64,000 nucleotides of DNA from Streptomyces galbus (GCF_005280195.1 NZ_SZPR01000010.1:245787-309786); one strand, 5' to 3'. Numbered from the stretch's first letter, positions 7,610 through 16,938 are shown. The notes: generated by a model from the letters alone, not told the origin. Numbers and translations are program-made.

Positions 7610-9277
7610 TCATCGACCCGGGCGCGGCCCCCGCTCGTCCCCGGCCGACGCCTGCTCCGTACGGCCCGTGCTCGTCGCGCCCTCGGCTGCCGCGTCGGCG
7701 GCCTGGGACGGGGCGACGCCGCCGGGGTGGCGCAGGGCGACGAGGAAGGCGAGGGCCATGGCGGCGGCCATGCCGTAGAACACCCACTGGTTGGCCTGGG
7801 CGAAGTCCGTGCGGATCGACGCCATGGCGTCCCGCATGGTGGTGGCCACGGGTCCGTCGCCGCTCGGGGTGTGGGCGTCGGGGTTGCCGGTGACCGACTC
7901 GGCGACGTCCCGGGAGACGGCGTGGGCGGTGCCGGAGGACAGGCCGCGCGACTGCAGGGTGTCGACGACGTGGTCGGTCAGGGAATGGGTCAGCAGGGCC
8001 CCGAAGAGGGCGAGGCCGACACTCGCGGCGTAGTTGCGCACGGTCTGCGTGATGCCGGTGACCTCGCCGTAGGAGGCGTCGATGGCCCGGTTGACGGCGT
8101 CCGTGGAGGCGGGCGCCAGGACGAAGCCGATGCCCGCGCCGGCGAGCGCGGCGTACGGCCACTGGTCGTGCATGGACAGGTCGGTCAGCTTGCCGGCCCA
8201 CAGGTAGAAGCCCACGGCGCCGACGGCGCACCCGATCTTCATGGCCGGGCGGGCGCCCCGCTTGTCGAGGATGCGGCCGCCCCACTGCGAGGCGAGGGCG
8301 AAGCCGGCGAAGATGTAGAGCAGGTACAGGGCCGCCTGGTTGGGCGAGGCGCTCAGTGACACCTGCGCGTACACCGAGGCGAAGAAGAACAGCGGCACGA
8401 ACGCCGTCATCGAGAAGAACAGCACCAGCGTGTCCACCGTGAACGCCCGGTCGCGGAACACCGCCAGGGTGATCAACGGGTGCCGGGTGCGCAGCTCGTA
8501 GCGGCAGAAGACGACCAGCACGGCGAGGCCGCCGACGATGCACCCCCAGGTCGCGGCGCTGCCCCAGCCCCAGGCCGACGCCTGCTGGAAGCCCAGCACG
8601 CTCAGCCCCATCCCGGCCGCCACGAGCAGGGCCCCGACGCCGTCCAGCCGTTCGTCGCGGCGGCGGTCGGGGATGCGGGCGAGGGCGGTGAGGACCAGGG
8701 CGACGACGGCGACCGGGACGTTGACCCAGAAGATGGCGCGCCAGGTCCACGCGGTGAGCCAGCCGCCGAGCAGCGGCCCGATCGCGGTCAGCGCGCCGGT
8801 CAGTCCGAAGAACAGGGCGAGGGCCCGGCCGCGGCGCTCGACGGGGAACACCGCCACCACCACCGCCAGCGCGGCCGGGAAGAGCAGCGCGGCACCCAGG
8901 CCCTGGGTGGCGCGGAAGACGATCAGCCAGGTCAGCGCGTAGTCGTCGGCGGGAACGCAGCCGCACAGGACCGAGGACACGACGAACACGACGGTGCCCA
9001 GGACGACGACCCGGCGCGGGCCCCACAGGTCGGCGAGGCGGCCGCCGAGGGCGAAGAAGGCGGCCAGTGCGAGGAGGTAGGCGTTGACGACCCACTGCAT
9101 CCCCGAGCCGGACAGGCCGAGTTCGGAGACGATGCTGGGGGCCGCGATCGAAACGACGGTCTGGTCGATGTACGTCATCGCCACCGCGCACATCATCGCG
9201 GCGAGCGCCAGCGGCTGCGAGGTGGCCCGGCCGGCGCTGGTGACGTTCCGACCCCGTGTCAGGTGCGTACCGGTCAC
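7610..9277 (-). CDS. MFS multidrug exporter, DHA2 family (14 TM)
   Basis: A 555-residue drug:proton antiporter of the EmrB/QacA type. The first helix carries MTYIDQTVVSIAAPSI, the DHA2 motif with Asp in TM1, followed by GGRLADLWGPRR (motif A) and a TM5 region near GPLLGGWLTAW (motif C). About 14 hydrophobic segments can be counted, and the tail after residue 520 is hydrophilic. The GTG at 9277 is chosen because coding character begins there; upstream codons in the same frame are Arg-rich and there is no ribosome site, so the transcript may be leaderless. It is divergent from glpF and shares a 218-bp intergenic region, yet no regulator gene is adjacent. Confidence 0.9.
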   Translation of the reverse strand: MTGTHLTRGRNVTSAGRATSQPLALAAMMCAVAMTYIDQTVVSIAAPSIVSELGLSGSGMQWVVNAYLLALAAFFALGGRLADLWGPRRVVVLGTVVFVVSSVLCGCVPADDYALTWLIVFRATQGLGAALLFPAALAVVVAVFPVERRGRALALFFGLTGALTAIGPLLGGWLTAWTWRAIFWVNVPVAVVALVLTALARIPDRRRDERLDGVGALLVAAGMGLSVLGFQQASAWGWGSAATWGCIVGGLAVLVVFCRYELRTRHPLITLAVFRDRAFTVDTLVLFFSMTAFVPLFFFASVYAQVSLSASPNQAALYLLYIFAGFALASQWGGRILDKRGARPAMKIGCAVGAVGFYLWAGKLTDLSMHDQWPYAALAGAGIGFVLAPASTDAVNRAIDASYGEVTGITQTVRNYAASVGLALFGALLTHSLTDHVVDTLQSRGLSSGTAHAVSRDVAESVTGNPDAHTPSGDGPVATTMRDAMASIRTDFAQANQWVFYGMAAAMALAFLVALRHPGGVAPSQAADAAAEGATSTGRTEQASAGDERGPRPGR

Positions 9278-9495
9278 CCGGCCAGTCTGCGCCGACACCC
9301 GGGCTCCCGCATCAGCAGCGGCCGCCGGCCCCCGGCCGTCGATGCTCACCCCGCGGTCCCGGCGCCACGCGGCGGACGACTTCCGTGTTCTCCCGTCGCC
9401 CGGCGCGCCTTCGGCCCGCACCGGTCCTAAAATGATGTCCCGAAGACTCGGGGCAGTCGACGGCCGACCCTTGGGCCGGCGGGAAGCGGGCACCC

Positions 9496-10344
9496 ATGGC
9501 TGAGCGACTCAGGAGATCAGGGCTGATCGGCGAGCTGTCAGCGGAATTCGCCGGCACGATGATCCTCATTCTCTTCGGTTGTGGCGTGGTGGCTCAGGTG
9601 GTCGCGGGCGGGGCACTCACCAATCCGCCGGGCGGCCTGGGGAACCACGACAGCATCGCCTGGGCCTGGGGCCTGGGCGTCACCCTGGGCGTGTACGTGG
9701 CGGCGAGGCTGAGCGGCGCTCACCTCAATCCCGCGGTGACGGTCGCGCTGGCGACGTTCAAGGGCTTCCCGTGGAGCAAGGTGGCTCCGTACGCGCTGGC
9801 CCAGACGGCCGGCGCCTTCGTGGCGGCCCTGCTCGTCCGGTGGAACTACACCGAGGCGCTGGCGAAGGCGGACCCCACCCACACGATCAAGACGCAGGGC
9901 GTCTTCTCCACGCTCCCCGCGAACGGCAACCCGAACCTGCCGGTCAGCGACTGGGGCGCGCTCCGCGACCAGATCATCGGCACCGCGATCCTGCTGCTGC
10001 TGATCCTGGCGGTCACGGACCTGCTCAACACGCCCCCCGGTGCCAACCTGGCGCCGTTCATCGTCGGTCTGATCGTCGTGGCGATCGGCATGGCCTGGGG
10101 TACCAACGCGGGTTACGCGATCAACCCGGCACGCGACTTCGGTCCCCGGCTGGCCAGCTTCTTCACCGGGTACGGCGGGGCGTGGCGAGATCAGTACGGG
10201 CACCTCTACTTCTGGGTGCCGATCGTCGGTCCGCTGATCGGCGGTCTGCTGGGGGCGGCCCTGTACAAGTTCTTCATCGGCCGGTTCCTGCCGACCGCTG
10301 AGCCGGAGCCCCCCGGACGGGTCCCGGCCCCGGACGAGAGCTGA
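9496..10344 (+). CDS. glpF: Glycerol uptake facilitator (aquaglyceroporin)
   Basis: A 282-residue MIP-family channel for passive glycerol entry. Both half-helix signatures are present: NPA at residues 78-80 (HLNPAVT) and NPARD at 210-214. The Asp after the second NPAR is the residue that separates glycerol facilitators from water channels. Six helices and two re-entrant loops fit the spacing. The ATG at 9496 is at the start of the hydrophilic head; the predicted protein ends in a Pro/Glu-rich tail. glpK follows after 63 bp that form a strong hairpin. No gylR-type regulator or glpD accompanies the pair, unlike the classical gyl operon of Streptomyces, so this may be a second glycerol locus. 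Confidence 0.93.
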   Translation: MAERLRRSGLIGELSAEFAGTMILILFGCGVVAQVVAGGALTNPPGGLGNHDSIAWAWGLGVTLGVYVAARLSGAHLNPAVTVALATFKGFPWSKVAPYALAQTAGAFVAALLVRWNYTEALAKADPTHTIKTQGVFSTLPANGNPNLPVSDWGALRDQIIGTAILLLLILAVTDLLNTPPGANLAPFIVGLIVVAIGMAWGTNAGYAINPARDFGPRLASFFTGYGGAWRDQYGHLYFWVPIVGPLIGGLLGAALYKFFIGRFLPTAEPEPPGRVPAPDES

Positions 10345-10348
10345 CCGG

Positions 10349-10384
10349 CTCCCGGGGCCGCCGTCGATCCGGCGGCCCCGGGAG
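10349..10384 (+). terminator. Intercistronic 15-bp hairpin between glpF and glpK
   Basis: CTCCCGGGGCCGCCG pairs perfectly with its complement around a 6-base loop, just after the glpF stop and 24 bp before the glpK start. It may act as a partial terminator or RNA-stabilising element that sets different levels for channel and kinase. Confidence 0.65.
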
Positions 10385-10407
10385 AGCCCAACGAGAGGCG
10401 GCATTCC

Positions 10408-11925
10408 ATGGCGGACTTCGTCGGCGCGGTGGACCAAGGGACCACCAGCACCCGTTTCATGATCTTCGACCATGCCGGCAACGAGGTGGCACGGCACCAG
10501 CTGGAGCACTCACAGATCCTTCCGCGCTCGGGGTGGGTCGAACACGACCCGGTGGAGATCTGGGAGCGCACCAACTCGGTGATGCAGACCGCGCTCCGCA
10601 ACGGCAACCTCTCGGCGGAGGACCTGGCGGCCATCGGCATCACCAACCAGCGGGAGACGACCGTCGTCTGGGACCCGCGCAACGGCCGCCCCTACTACAA
10701 CGCCATCGTCTGGCAGGACACCCGTACCGACTCCATCGCGGCGGCGCTGGAACGCTCGGGCCAGGGCGACGTCATCCGCCGCAAGGCGGGGCTGCCGCCG
10801 GCCACGTACTTCTCCGGCGGCAAGATCCAGTGGATCCTGGAGAACGTCGACGGGGTCCGCGAGGCGGCCGAGCAGGGCCACGCCCTCTTCGGCAACACCG
10901 ACGCCTGGGTGCTGTGGAACCTCACCGGCGGTCCCGACGGCGGCGTCCACGCCACCGACGTGACCAATGCCAGCCGCACCATGCTGATGGACCTGGAGAC
11001 CCTCGACTGGGACGACGAGCTGCTGGGCTTCTTCGGCGTCCCTCGGGCGATGCTGCCGACCATCTGCCCGTCCTCCCACCGGGAGGCGTTCGGCCAGACC
11101 CGTACCTCCCGGCCGCTACGGGCGGCCATCCCCATCACCGGTGTGCTCGGCGACCAGCAGGCGGCCACCGTCGGGCAGGTCTGCTACGCGCCCGGCGAGG
11201 CCAAGAACACCTACGGCACCGGCAACTTCCTGGTGCTCAACACGGGCACGGAACTGGTGCGGTCCCAGCACGGCCTGCTGACCACCGTGGCCTACCAGTT
11301 CGGCGACAGCCCTGCGGTCTACGCGCTCGAAGGCTCCATCGCCGTCACCGGTTCCGCGGTGCAGTGGCTGCGCGACCAGATGAAGATCATCAGCGATGCC
11401 GCCGAGAGCGAGCGCCTGGCGCGCACCGTCGAGGACAACGGCGGGATCTACTTCGTCCCCGCCTTCTCCGGCCTGTTCGCCCCGTACTGGCGTTCCGACG
11501 CCCGCGGCGCGATCGTCGGCCTCGCCCGGTACAACGACAACGGCCACCTGGCGCGGGCCACCCTGGAGGCCATCTGCTACCAGAGCCGTGACGTGGTGGA
11601 GGCCATGGAGCAGGACTCCGGTGTCCACCTCGACGTGCTCAAGGTCGACGGCGGCGTGACGGCCAACGACCTGTGCATGCAGATCCAGGCCGATGTCCTC
11701 GGCGTCCCGGTCAGCCGCCCGGTCGTCGCCGAGACCACCGCGCTCGGCGCCGCCTACGCCGCCGGCCTGGCCACCGGTTTCTGGCAGGACACGGACGAAC
11801 TGCGCACCCACTGGCAGGAGTCCAAGCGCTGGGAACCCCAGTGGTCGGAGGAACAGCGCGAGGAAGGATACGCGGGCTGGAAGAGGGCGGTGGAGCGCAC
11901 GCTCGACTGGGCCAAGGTCGAATAG
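10408..11925 (+). CDS. glpK: Glycerol kinase
   Basis: A 505-residue FGGY-family kinase, the usual GlpK length, converting glycerol to sn-glycerol 3-phosphate with ATP. The N-terminal phosphate loop DQGTTSTR (about 8-15), GITNQRET near residue 75, the WQDTRT segment and YGTGNF in the second domain are all typical, as is the C-terminal GGVTAN adenosine site. The ATG at 10408 follows GAGAGG. It traps the glycerol admitted by the upstream facilitator, so the two genes form an uptake-and-phosphorylation module; glycerol-3-phosphate dehydrogenase must be encoded elsewhere. Confidence 0.97.
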   Translation: MADFVGAVDQGTTSTRFMIFDHAGNEVARHQLEHSQILPRSGWVEHDPVEIWERTNSVMQTALRNGNLSAEDLAAIGITNQRETTVVWDPRNGRPYYNAIVWQDTRTDSIAAALERSGQGDVIRRKAGLPPATYFSGGKIQWILENVDGVREAAEQGHALFGNTDAWVLWNLTGGPDGGVHATDVTNASRTMLMDLETLDWDDELLGFFGVPRAMLPTICPSSHREAFGQTRTSRPLRAAIPITGVLGDQQAATVGQVCYAPGEAKNTYGTGNFLVLNTGTELVRSQHGLLTTVAYQFGDSPAVYALEGSIAVTGSAVQWLRDQMKIISDAAESERLARTVEDNGGIYFVPAFSGLFAPYWRSDARGAIVGLARYNDNGHLARATLEAICYQSRDVVEAMEQDSGVHLDVLKVDGGVTANDLCMQIQADVLGVPVSRPVVAETTALGAAYAAGLATGFWQDTDELRTHWQESKRWEPQWSEEQREEGYAGWKRAVERTLDWAKVE

Positions 11926-11951
11926 GTTCACGTTTCCACGAGCCGGCATGG

Positions 11952-11994
11952 TGGCCGGGCGCATAGCGAAGGCTCTAACTATGTTGCCCGGCCA
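11952..11994. terminator. Inverted repeat after glpK
   Basis: TGGCCGGGC and GCCCGGCCA are perfect arms separated by 25 bases, and the pairing can extend through CATG on each side with one bulge. It could terminate glpK; its right arm overlaps the operator-like motif of the next promoter. Confidence 0.4.
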
Positions 11995-12004
11995 CATGTG
12001 CGCC
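11991..12004 (+). promoter_or_regulatory. Operator-like motif GCCACATGTGCGCC upstream of the MHS transporter
   Basis: The 10-mer GCCACATGTG recurs upstream of the hydroxybutyrate dehydrogenase gene (16424-16439), also followed by GCGCC. Here it ends 15 bp before a possible -10 (TACGGT, 12020-12025), so it would cover the -35 region. Confidence 0.55.
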
Positions 12005-12070
12005 TGACGTGCGGATTCCTACGGTGTGGCGGTACCCAACGTCCCCGTCACACTGCAGGAAGTGGTGCCG

Positions 12071-13483
12071 ATGTCGTCGCCCGCAACCGCTCCACCGGCC
12101 CCGAACAACCTCAAGCGCATCGTCGCCGCCAGCCTCATCGGGACCACCATCGAGTGGTACGACTTCTTCCTCTACGGCTCCGCGGCCGCCCTGGTCTTCA
12201 ACAAGCTGTTCTTCCCCGGCTCCGACCCGCTGGTCGGCACCCTGCTGTCGTTCCTGACCTACGCCGTGGGCTTCGCGGCCCGGCCGCTCGGCGCGCTGGT
12301 CTTCGGGCACTACGGGGACCGGCTCGGCCGCAAGAAGCTGCTGGTGCTGAGCCTGCTGCTGATGGGCGGGGCGACCTTCGCGATCGGGCTGCTGCCGACC
12401 CACGCCAGCGTGGGCACCGCGGCCCCGGTGCTGCTGACCCTGCTGCGGCTGGTGCAGGGCTTCGCACTCGGCGGCGAGTGGGGCGGCGCCGTGCTGCTGG
12501 TGTCCGAGCACGGTGACGCACGGCGACGCGGCTTCTGGGCCTCCTGGCCGCAGACCGGCGCGCCCGCGGGGCAGTTGCTCGCGACCGGCGTGCTGTCCCT
12601 GCTGACCGCGGTGCTCTCGGACGACGCGTTCACCAGCTGGGGCTGGCGCGTGCCGTTCCTGCTGTCCGGGGTGCTGGTCCTGGTCGGGCTGTGGATCCGC
12701 CTCTCGGTCGACGAGTCCCCCGTCTTCCGGCAGGCCCTCGCCGCCGCCGAGGCGCGCAGGGCCGCGCGCGGCGCGGACGCCGCCGAGAAACTGCCGCTCG
12801 TGGCCGTGCTGCGCCACCACTGGCGGGACGTGCTCGTCGCGATGGGCGCGCGGATGGCGGAGAACATCTCCTACTACGTCATCACCGCCTTCATCCTGGT
12901 GTACGCGACCACCTCCGCCGACATGTCCAAGCAGACCGCCCTGAACGCCGTCCTCATCGCCTCGGCCGTGCACTTCGCCGTCATCCCGGCCTGGGGCGCG
13001 CTCTCCGACCGCGTCGGCCGGCGTCCCGTGTACCTGTTCGGCGCGGCCGGCATCGGGCTGTGGATGTTCCCCTTCTTCCGGCTCGTCGACACCGCGAGCT
13101 TCGGCAACCTGGTCCTCGCCGTCACCGTCGGACTGGTGCTGCACGGCGCGATGTACGCACCCCAGGCCGCCTTCTTCTCCGAGATGTTCGGCACCCGGAT
13201 GCGCTACTCCGGTGCCTCCATGGGCGCCCAGTTCGCCTCCGTCGCGGCCGGTGCCCCGGCGCCGCTGATCGCCACCGCCCTGCTGTCGGACTACGACTCC
13301 TCGACGCCGATCGCCCTGTACGTCATCGCCGCGGCGCTGCTCACGCTCCTCGCCGTCGGAGTGGCCAAGGAGACCAGGCACCGGGACCTGGCCGACGTCG
13401 ACGCCTCGGCAGCGGAGGAGGAGGCGGAGGCGACCGGGGAGGCCCCCGCCCCGGCGGCCGACGCCCGCACCGCGGGGGCCTGA
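12071..13483 (+). CDS. MHS-family metabolite:proton symporter (MFS)
   Basis: A 470-residue 12-TM transporter of the metabolite:H+ symporter branch, whose members carry small organic acids or betaines. Diagnostic stretches are SLIGTTIEWYDFFLYG in TM1, GHYGDRLGRKK (motif A), GGEWGGAVL in TM4-5 and ESPVFR before the central loop. The final 35 residues are an acidic/Ala tail. The ATG at 12071 follows AGGAAG with 8-base spacing. It faces a GAF/PucR regulator and lies near a 3-hydroxybutyrate dehydrogenase whose promoter shares its operator-like motif, so uptake of 3-hydroxybutyrate or a related short hydroxy or keto acid is a reasonable inference. Confidence 0.9.
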   Translation: MSSPATAPPAPNNLKRIVAASLIGTTIEWYDFFLYGSAAALVFNKLFFPGSDPLVGTLLSFLTYAVGFAARPLGALVFGHYGDRLGRKKLLVLSLLLMGGATFAIGLLPTHASVGTAAPVLLTLLRLVQGFALGGEWGGAVLLVSEHGDARRRGFWASWPQTGAPAGQLLATGVLSLLTAVLSDDAFTSWGWRVPFLLSGVLVLVGLWIRLSVDESPVFRQALAAAEARRAARGADAAEKLPLVAVLRHHWRDVLVAMGARMAENISYYVITAFILVYATTSADMSKQTALNAVLIASAVHFAVIPAWGALSDRVGRRPVYLFGAAGIGLWMFPFFRLVDTASFGNLVLAVTVGLVLHGAMYAPQAAFFSEMFGTRMRYSGASMGAQFASVAAGAPAPLIATALLSDYDSSTPIALYVIAAALLTLLAVGVAKETRHRDLADVDASAAEEEAEATGEAPAPAADARTAGA

Positions 13484-13506
13484 CCCGGATCACCGGCACC
13501 GCTCCT

Positions 13507-13539
13507 CGGCCCCCGTACGCGCCCGGCGTACGGGGGCCG
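13507..13539. terminator. Bidirectional hairpin terminator
   Basis: A 14-bp perfect stem (arm CGGCCCCCGTACGC) with a 5-base GCCCG loop, between the convergent transporter (ending 13483) and regulator (ending 13578). Confidence 0.8.
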
Positions 13540-13577
13540 GTGCCGTTCGTGGGGGTTCAAGGGCCGGTGGTGCCAGG

Positions 13578-15542
13578 TCAGCTCGGGGCCGGGCCCGCCA
13601 ACCGGTGCAGGCGCAGGGCCAGTTGTATCTCCAGGGCGCGGGCCGGGCTCTGCCAGTCGTCGCCCAGGAGACGGCCGACGCGCTCCAGGCGCTGGGCGAC
13701 GGTGTTGACGTGGACGTGCAGGGCGTCCTTGGTGCGGGCCGGACTCATGCCGCAGGCGTAGTAGGCGTCGAGGGTGCGCACCAGATCGGTGCCGCGCCGC
13801 GCGTCGTAGGCGACGACCTGGCCGATGGTGCGCTCGACGAAGCCCCCGATGTCGCGGTCCCCGGCCAGCAGCAGGCCCAGGAAGCCGAAGTCCTCGGCGG
13901 CGGCGCCGTCGCCGGCCCGGCCCAGCAGCCGCAGCGCGTCCAGGCAGCGGCGGCCCTCCTCGTACGCGGCGACCAGCGCCTCCGGGTCGGCGGCGGGATG
14001 GGCCACGGGCGCGGAGGCGCCGACGGTCACCGGTTCGTGGACGGCGGTGCCCAGGTGGCGCGCGGTGCGGCGGGCGAGGTCGGTGGCGGTGTCGCCGGGG
14101 GCGAGGGGCAGCAGCAGGACGGTGCCCCCGTCGCGGGCCGCCGCGAGGCCCTGCCGGGTGGCGGCGAGGTGGGAGGCGGCGGACCACAGGCGGCGGCGGG
14201 CGTCCGCCTCGTGGTCGGCGTCGGGGGCCGCGGCGTCGAGGCGGGCGGCCAGCACCACGTGGGTGGCGTCCAGGTCGGCGCCCAGCCGTGCGGCACGGTC
14301 GCGCAGCAGGCGCGGGTCGCGGTCGCGGGCGTCGAGCAGGTCGTCGAGGAGTTCGCCGCGCACGCGCTGTTCCGCCTCGGCGGCGGACCGGCGGGCCAGC
14401 AGCAGCAGCGAGGTGACCATGGCGGCCCGCTCCAGGGTGCGCTGGTCGACCGGGTCGAGACCGGGGTGGCCGCGCAACACCAGCGCGCCGAGGAGTTCAC
14501 CGCCCGCGGTGACCGCGGCGATCCAGTCGTCGCGGTGCGGCACGGCGTGGCCCTCGGCGCGGGAGGCCTTCAGCGCGTCGGCGGGCGCGGCCTCCGCCTC
14601 GGTGAACTCGACGGTGCCGTCGAGGACTTCGGAGACCGCGGCGGCCACGTCGTGGACCCCGCCGCCGCGCAGGACGAGCTCGGCGAGCCGGTCGTGGACG
14701 TCGGAGGCGCGCTCGATGACGCCGCTGCGGTCCTTGATGATCTCGTTGGCGCGCTCCAGGTCGGCGAGGGCGGAGCGCGTCTCGGTGAGCAGGTTGGCCG
14801 TGTCGATGGCGGCCGCCGCGAGCGCGGCGAAGGAGCCGAGCAGCGCGATCTGCTCGCGTTCGAAGACGCGGGCCCGCCGGTCGGCGGCGAACAGCACCCC
14901 GATCACGTGCGGCCCCAGCATCAGCGGCACGCCGAGGATCGCGACCAGGCCCTCGTCGCGCACGCCGGCGTCGATGCTGGTCGTGTGGCGGAAGCGTTCG
15001 TCGCGGAAGTAGTCGTCGGTGACGTACGGCCGGGCCGTCTGGGCGACGAGCCCGCCCAGTCCCTCGCCCATGCCGAGGCGCAGCTGCTGGAAGCGGGCGG
15101 CCACCGAGCCCTCGGTGACGCGCATGTAGGTGTCGCCGCGCGCCGGGTCGTTGAGGCTGAGGTAGGCGACGTCGGTGCCCAGGAGCGAGCGGGCGCGCTG
15201 CACGATGGCCTGCAGGACGGCGTCCACGTCGCGCAGCCCGGCGAGGTCGTGGGCGGTCTCGAACAGCGCCGACAGCTCGGCCTCGCGCCGGCGCCGGCCC
15301 TCCAGCTCGGCGCGCACGCGCAGCGCGAGCAGCTTGGCGTGCTCCAGGGCGGCGATCCGCTCGGCCGGTCGGCCCTCGGCGCGGGCGCGCAGCAGCGGCT
15401 GCTCGTAGGCGTCGGCGGTGGCGCCCCGGGCCAGCAGGTCGAGGAAGGGCGCCTCGGTGTCGCTCGGCGGCGCCGCACCGTCGTCGGTGGGGCGCTCGGC
15501 GGACTGCACGTGATCGCGGGACATGGTCACAGGATTCCCCAT
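13578..15542 (-). CDS. GAF domain / PucR-type (CdaR-like) transcriptional regulator
   Basis: A 654-residue one-component regulator. An Ala/Asp-rich head is followed by a GAF sensor domain (about residues 85-255, with VAYLSLNDP and GVPLMLGPHVIGVLF), a coiled linker (ALADLERANEIIKDRSGVIERA), a GGDEF-related CdaR core, and a C-terminal PucR HTH (LVRTLDAYYACGMSPARTKDALHVHVNTV). Starts at 15542 (ATG), 15530 (GTG, GGGGA just upstream) and 15524 (ATG) are all possible; the longest is given. It follows the 3-hydroxybutyrate dehydrogenase gene after 54 bp and is likely co-transcribed. It is the obvious candidate to read the motif shared by the dehydrogenase and MHS promoters. Confidence 0.88.
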   Translation of the reverse strand: MGNPVTMSRDHVQSAERPTDDGAAPPSDTEAPFLDLLARGATADAYEQPLLRARAEGRPAERIAALEHAKLLALRVRAELEGRRRREAELSALFETAHDLAGLRDVDAVLQAIVQRARSLLGTDVAYLSLNDPARGDTYMRVTEGSVAARFQQLRLGMGEGLGGLVAQTARPYVTDDYFRDERFRHTTSIDAGVRDEGLVAILGVPLMLGPHVIGVLFAADRRARVFEREQIALLGSFAALAAAAIDTANLLTETRSALADLERANEIIKDRSGVIERASDVHDRLAELVLRGGGVHDVAAAVSEVLDGTVEFTEAEAAPADALKASRAEGHAVPHRDDWIAAVTAGGELLGALVLRGHPGLDPVDQRTLERAAMVTSLLLLARRSAAEAEQRVRGELLDDLLDARDRDPRLLRDRAARLGADLDATHVVLAARLDAAAPDADHEADARRRLWSAASHLAATRQGLAAARDGGTVLLLPLAPGDTATDLARRTARHLGTAVHEPVTVGASAPVAHPAADPEALVAAYEEGRRCLDALRLLGRAGDGAAAEDFGFLGLLLAGDRDIGGFVERTIGQVVAYDARRGTDLVRTLDAYYACGMSPARTKDALHVHVNTVAQRLERVGRLLGDDWQSPARALEIQLALRLHRLAGPAPS

Positions 15543-15596
15543 GGCCGTCCCGCGCCGTCAGCCCTGTGGAAAACTCCGGAGGCCATCGGACCGCGG

Positions 15597-16394
15597 TCAG
15601 TGCGCGGTCCAGCCGCCGTCGAGGACGAGCGACGTGCCGGTCATGAAGGACGCCTGCGGGCTGCACAGGTAGGCCACGGCCTCGGCGACCTCCTCGGGTT
15701 CGATCAGCCGCTTGACGGCGCTGTCCTGGAGCAGCACCTCGGTCAGCACGCGCTCCTCGGGGACGCCGTGGGCCTGTGCCTGGTCGGCGAGCTGCCGGGC
15801 GACCAGCGGGGTGCGGACGTAGCCGGGGTTGACGCAGTTGGAGGTGACGCCGTGCGCGGCCCCTTCGAGGGCGGCGGTCTTGGACAGGCCCTCCAGGCCG
15901 TGCTTGGCGGCGACGTACGCCCCCTTGTAGGGCGAGGCGCGCAGTCCGTGCACCGAGGAGATGTTGACGATGCGGCCCCAGCCCTGTCCGTACATGTGCG
16001 GCAGGGCGCCGCGGATGAGCCGGAAGGGGGCCTCCAGCATCACGGTGAGCACGGTGTGGAAGACGTCCGGCGGGAACTCCTGCAGCGGGCGGACCAGTTG
16101 CAGTCCGGCGTTGTTGACCAGGACGTCGGTGCCGTGGGCGGCCAGTTCCGCGGCGTCCAGGTCGGTCAGGTCCAGGGCGTGCGGCTCGACGGTGCCCGGC
16201 AGGTGGGCGGCGCTCTCGGCGAGCTCCTCCACGCCCCGCGCGTCGCGGTCGACGGCGCGTACCTTGGCCCCGGCGGCCGCGAGCCGCAGCGCGCAGGCGC
16301 GGCCGATGCCGCCGGCGGCGCCGGTGACGAGCGCGGTACGGCCGCCGAGGTCGAGCGTGGGGGCGTGGGGGCCGGGGACGGCGTGGGAGGTCAT
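15597..16394 (-). CDS. 3-hydroxybutyrate dehydrogenase (SDR)
   Basis: A 265-residue classical short-chain dehydrogenase that would oxidise 3-hydroxybutyrate to acetoacetate with NAD+. TGAAGGIG is the cofactor loop, NNAG follows, then SSVHG with the catalytic Ser and YVAAKHG with the Tyr-x-x-x-Lys pair. The stretch SPYKGAYVAAKHGLEG and NCVNPGYVRTPLV are characteristic of the hydroxybutyrate dehydrogenase subgroup. It would feed poly- or monomeric hydroxybutyrate into central metabolism. The ATG at 16394 lies 6 bases from a TAGGGT -10 box (16406-16401), so translation may be leaderless. It heads a probable operon with the PucR-type regulator. Confidence 0.88.
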   Translation of the reverse strand: MTSHAVPGPHAPTLDLGGRTALVTGAAGGIGRACALRLAAAGAKVRAVDRDARGVEELAESAAHLPGTVEPHALDLTDLDAAELAAHGTDVLVNNAGLQLVRPLQEFPPDVFHTVLTVMLEAPFRLIRGALPHMYGQGWGRIVNISSVHGLRASPYKGAYVAAKHGLEGLSKTAALEGAAHGVTSNCVNPGYVRTPLVARQLADQAQAHGVPEERVLTEVLLQDSAVKRLIEPEEVAEAVAYLCSPQASFMTGTSLVLDGGWTAH

Positions 16395-16423
16395 GCTTCG
16401 ACCCTAGGCACCACTCCCCCGCC

Positions 16424-16439
16424 GCCACATGTGGGCGCC
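16424..16439 (-). promoter_or_regulatory. Palindromic operator-like motif upstream of hydroxybutyrate dehydrogenase
   Basis: GCCACATGTGGGCGCC contains the perfect 10-bp palindrome CCACATGTGG (16425-16434). It lies 17 bp upstream of the TAGGGT -10 box, on top of the expected -35. The same GCCACATGTG core is placed equivalently before the MHS transporter. Confidence 0.55.
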
Positions 16440-16448
16440 ACCCATATC

Positions 16449-16928
16449 TCAGAGAGGGCTAGTGGGGTCGAACCATGTGGGTGCGTCGGACAGGGCCTGC
16501 TTGATCCGGGTCAGCCCGAACTCGTTCAGCTCGGGCAGCGCGTCCACGGCGAACCAGCCCACGTCCAGCGACTCGTCGTCGTTGACCCGGGCCTCGCCGC
16601 CCACGGCACGGCAGCGCAGGGTGATGTCCATGTACTGGCAGACGTCGCCGTTCGCGTACGTCACCGGGCTCAGGGCCTGCACCAGCACCACCCGCTCCAC
16701 GACGCAGCGCACCGCCGTCTCCTCGTACACCTCGCGCACGGCGCAGGCGGCGGGCTGCTCGCCGGGCTCCGGGATGCCGCCGATCACCGACCACTTGCGG
16801 GTGTCGGTGCGGCGGTTCAGCAGCACGCGGCCCCGGTCGTCGAAGACGAGGGCGGTGACACCGGGCAGCCACAGCAGTTGCTGCCCGGCCGAGGCCCGCA
16901 GGGCGCGGATGAAGTCGGGAGTCGCCAT
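16449..16928 (-). CDS. Nudix hydrolase
   Basis: A 159-residue Nudix protein that would hydrolyse a nucleoside-diphosphate-linked compound with Mg2+. The Nudix box runs from GIPEPGEQPAACAV to REVYEETAV at about residues 50-72; the usual Gly near its end is Ala, while the metal-binding REVYEE core is intact. The N-terminal FIRALRASAGQQLLWLPG matches the small Streptomyces group of this type. It ends 54 bp before the hydroxybutyrate dehydrogenase start on the same strand, but that gene has its own promoter, so no functional link is implied. The specific substrate cannot be told from sequence. Confidence 0.88.
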   Translation of the reverse strand: MATPDFIRALRASAGQQLLWLPGVTALVFDDRGRVLLNRRTDTRKWSVIGGIPEPGEQPAACAVREVYEETAVRCVVERVVLVQALSPVTYANGDVCQYMDITLRCRAVGGEARVNDDESLDVGWFAVDALPELNEFGLTRIKQALSDAPTWFDPTSPL

Positions 16929-16938
16929 GGCCCCGACC

